Below, in pieces: positions 59,961-64,000 of a DNA stretch of 64,000 nucleotides. The stretch comes from Acanthacorydalis orientalis (Eukaryota; Arthropoda; Insecta; Megaloptera; Corydalidae). The notes below the pieces were generated by a model that saw only the letters and a list, made by a program, of their open reading frames with translations, searched no databases and had not been told where the DNA came from. The position numbers were made by a program, and so were the translations under genes. The stretch's first letter is position 1; each line of letters opens with the position of its first letter. The stretch is taken from positions 16,796,512 to 16,860,511 of the forward strand of contig CM068313.1 of assembly GCA_034766995.1 (NCBI GenBank). Direction: 5' to 3'.

Positions 59961-62900
59961 AAATTACATGAATGGGAAGATACACAATGGAGTCTTTGAA
60001 AATAATTTTAAAGTAGATGTGTTATGCTGTCAATTAAATAGCAACTACGGACTGAAATACACAAGCCTATATTTAGATGCCATTGAATAATAATTGAACG
60101 ATCGATGTTCAATTGAAACGGCATAATTGTGTTATGAACATTTTTTTTTTAATATTAAATATATTTACGATTAACTGAATATTACTTTTGCATCATGTTT
60201 CTTGAATTACATGCAAGTATACAAAGAACACGTACATATTTTCTGAACCGATAAGTCGGCTTTAAAACTTAAAAAATTACATTCATTTATTTTAATTAAA
60301 ATATTATTATGTGTTCGATTTACAAATATTAATTTGGAGATGATCTTTAAATACAATATAAATCAATGTCAGCGTGATATACACGGTCATTATTTACTAA
60401 TTCACATCGAATAATTTATTACTTAAAAAAACATCATCACGACATTCCTTGATCTTTATAGCATGACCGTATTATAAAAGCTCTGAACTGTAATCATACA
60501 TTATTATTAAAATGATAAGCATGTATTTTGATATAGTAATTGATCAATTAAATGTATTTAGAAGTTTAACACAATTTATGATTTTTAATACGAATTACTT
60601 TTGATCTTTTTCTTTTTAAAAAGATATTATTACTGGATAATTTATTTACACGCTCTAACGCGAACGATATAAACGCAGCACAATTGTCATTAAAAAAGGG
60701 CTTTTCATTATGAACAAACCCATTCGGATACAATGTTTTCCCAATTTTGAAAAACATGTCTTGAATACAATTCTAAGATGAAACGTTTGTATATCTTATT
60801 AGTATCAAGCGTTGACTTCATTATTATTCATTCCATTGACTTTACGATAGTAATTATATTCAATTCAATAAATTTAAATTTCTGTAAATAGTCTTCTCGA
60901 GTTTGAATATCAATAAGTTTTAATAATGTATTTAAATTGATACACACATATATACAACGAGACAAGGATATAATTGAATTACAATTGCACAGCATGAAAC
61001 TAACGCTACTGTACCTTAACAATTTTAACTCAATTTTACAAAAAAAAAAAAAAATAAATAAAATAAAATAAAAATATATACGTCTTAATATTGTTAATGA
61101 TATATACTTTCAAAATTCTATACATAAGAAATACTTTCAAGGTTAGTAAGACATAATTCATTTATTTAAACTTCCATTTAACATTTATTAGCAACAGATA
61201 AGCGTTTATAAATAAATTTTAAAATGTGTTTATTGTTATTAAGTAAACTAATTTCTTTTTCATAAATATAATATTTATTAATATGTACCATTTTACAAAC
61301 AAATACTCAAAATTATATAACAAAACCATGTACTTCAACACTATTAAATTTTTTTCTTTATAATATTACATTGATTTTTTTTTTAAATTACCTTTTTCAC
61401 AGTTTTCGAATAATTCGATTACTCAATTGTATTATTATATCAGTGACTTAATTACAAGCCAGAATTGGTGTTATGAACATTTCTTATTTATCAACAATTA
61501 ATTTATATTAAAGCAACTGTACAGAATAAAACAAGAAATCTGTTTTAGTAGCATCTTTACTCAAGAGCTTTTATTGGACAATTGCTTTCACCCCTAAAGA
61601 AAACAACATTAAATAAAAGAGCCTTTTGGTTGACGTCAGTGGTAATGAACGTCGTGTACAATAAAAGAAAATTGTCTCTTTGCAGTAAATACTCGTTTTA
61701 TTTCTTTCAACGTAAGTTCGGCGAATCTTCAAAGTCATTTCTAGATTTCAACACTAGTATGATTAAAAATTAGTGAAAGGCCGTTGTGAATGGTATTTAA
61801 GTTTAATTTTTATTGGATTTTTTTAAGAACAAAAATGTCTGATAAAATTGTTACGTATTATTAAAACCGCGAAATGGATAGAAGGAATTTTTTGTTCATT
61901 AATCGAAATGAACATTTTCAGGAAAGATTATAAGAGAATCATTTTTAACCGCTTTATTAAATTCCAATAGAAATATTTTATTTTAATAAAATGATACTTC
62001 AAAGAATTTTGTTTATATTTCACATTTATTTACCATGTATTCATTAAGTGAAATATATTTCAATAAAATTTATATACTTTATAGATAAATATGAAACAGT
62101 ATATTTTTTTTCAAAAAAATACAACCTGTATTTGTAAATTAAAGAATTTAAATTACATCATATTGTTATTTTTAATGTAGATGAAATAATTTAAAGAACG
62201 CATAAAAACACCATTTCTGCATTTCTTAAATGATACATTGCATTTTTTATATTAAACTTTTTTTAAAGTAGACGCAATCATTTCAATAACAAATAAATCT
62301 CATTTAATGAATATGCATTTTGTATATTTTCATTTTGCAACTAGCGTGCTTGATTTTACCGAAGATAATGTAAAAAATTTAAGTTATAATATGCTTATTT
62401 ATAAATTGCAACATGAAACTAAAAAGAAATATTACTTATTATGTTGAAAAATTAACATATTTCAGTAGTTCGTTATATAGCCGATTACAGTTAGTATTTT
62501 ATTATAAGTAGAATTTTTAATTTTATGATGTAACAGATTTAAAATTAAATAATTTAAAAAAAACATACTTTTCTAGTTTCGATGATTAATTGTGGTAGTA
62601 TAATTAAATACCATACTATTAACTATTCCGTTATCAGCGGGTTTTCATAAAATGCATTCTTTGTGGTTTGAAGAGTATTAATACACACTGGATATATAAT
62701 ATACAAATACAAACGCATCTCTTTTATACCATTCAGTGTTGTCTACATGAATTAATGTATAGACTCGATAATAAAAGCGTGCCTACTAAATTGAATCATT
62801 GATGTTGGAATTTAATACAATAAATTTTAATAAAACCAAGGTCTCCTTCACAATCCTACCCATCAATCCAATTTAGTGACTTTATCTGGACATTGTTTTC

Positions 62901-64000
62901 GGATCTACTTTTTATAGAATCAAACGTTTATATATTTTATTTCAATGGCATTTTAGTCTTAACGTAAGCATGTTAAGACGTTTGAAAAATATAAATTTAT
63001 ACTTTTAAAATAATTATTTAAAAGAGATACAAAGGAATTCGTGATAAATATGTATTATTAAATAAAAACGTAAAACGAACTAGATAAATATTATTGTTAA
63101 TAGTAAAAAAAATATTTGTACATGATAAAATAGTATTTATAGGTACATATATATGCTTTTAATATAATCGAAATGTATAATTACACTTGTACGCGTCACG
63201 GTTTTACAGTTTTGAGATTGATCTGACATACATTTTTTAAACAGGTCAATGTTTTTATTAGTATTGCTTTGTACAATCACAAACATTGATTTCGTACATT
63301 TTTAATGCATTCGCTGTCAATTTTGATCCATGTCTGTCAAAAACTGTCAGCTTGCAATGCATTTGTGAAATAAAATGAACACATGAGTGGACTACCAGCG
63401 TTGTACGAAACATTGTATATTTTTTTAATTTGAAAATATTTATAATTGCATTCTACTTTTTTCATTTACTTAATTTTATTAAATTTTACATAAATAAATA
63501 AGTGAAAATAAGTAACTACAAAAATAAGTCATGTTCTCTACTAAAAAAAAAATACTAAATTTTGATACAATTCATGTTTCTCGATTCGGATGTACTTTGT
63601 CATTTTTTTTTTGTTAGAATTATATAAATTTGCAATTTGTAATTATAAACGTTTTTTTTTTCATAACAAATGTATAACATTAATGCAGAGCAAATTATTA
63701 CTTGTATATCTATTGCATTTTAAACATATTTCAAGTTAAAAAATATTTTTTTCGGATACACTCCTCACTACATCGTTTTTACTATAAATTGTCAACATAA
63801 GCAGCTGTTTCTAATATATACCTAACAGTTCATTAATGCCTGATAACAACGTATTTTCCATTTTCTAAAATCTTGAAGACTAATGACAAATGTCATTATG
63901 TGCAGTGACTGCAACAGTGGGAGGGTGAGCTAAAATAGAAACAAAGTGGAATGGACGAAAAATGCAGACGCAATTTATTTTGACAACTGATTATTAAGTA
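59961..64000. other. AT-rich spacer to the window end
   Basis: About 4 kb with no supported gene and, unlike the rest of the window, no TA array longer than a few units. An A-rich (AAAT)n-like tract is at 61039-61072. Openings 60566-60757 (-), 60828-61022 (-) and 61582-61773 (+) are not recognised. A slightly more complex patch at 63280-63400 has no ORF. Confidence 0.55.

Noticed and set aside
61039..61072. A-rich tract as a retrotransposon poly(A) tail
   Set aside because: No LINE, SINE or processed-gene sequence upstream, and no target duplication seen.

Overview
The window is eukaryotic nuclear DNA, most likely from an insect. It is extremely A+T-rich (by eye well over 70%). It carries about 45 long (TA)n arrays and several decayed class II transposons. 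There is no operon-like packing, no ribosome-binding sites and no convincing intact protein-coding gene. Hymenoptera is a reasonable guess from the base composition, the abundance of (TA)n and the mariner lineages, but the sequence does not prove it. The whole window reads as a gene desert or the interior of one or more very large introns.

Mobile DNA is the best-supported content. Four pieces of one mariner family lie at 1-155 (+), 25117-25229 (+), 26769-27909 (-) and 39059-40093 (-). The second and third look like one element split by a 1.6-kb inversion. The fourth keeps both terminal inverted repeats and its TA target duplication but is internally deleted. A second mariner lineage survives as a C-terminal scrap (15441-15661), and a Tc1-like relic lies at 44230-44507. 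A further IS630/Tc1/mariner-superfamily element (52552-53432) is complete from end to end, with TA duplications, but has lost its active site. TTAA-flanked, piggyBac-like non-autonomous elements are at 37442-37899 (good) and 54161-54795 (weaker). A TA-flanked MITE is at 36549-36738. A small Helitron-like family is at 11236-11648 (two copies in inverted orientation), 33611-33823 and 58526-58705; its best copies run from TC to a palindrome followed by CTAG. A tRNA-related SINE-like segment is at 51481-51590.

Between these lie about a dozen blocks of 200-500 bases with visibly more G+C and complex sequence: 480-760, 2650-3060, 12020-12500, 17285-17560, 21040-21480, 24000-24340, 26090-26370, 34960-35460, 38340-38730, 45340-45740, 48985-49270 and 59520-59960. 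They stand out sharply from the AT background. They are candidates for conserved regulatory DNA or isolated exons. Only 48986-49264 (-) is argued here as a possible exon, and its product is not recognised.

No tRNA gene, rRNA, CRISPR array or intact multi-domain ORF was found. Most ORFs longer than 60 codons are either translations of (TA)n, giving Tyr-Ile repeats, or chance openings. No genes can be shown to work together. The window is best described as accessory, repeat-shaped non-coding DNA.
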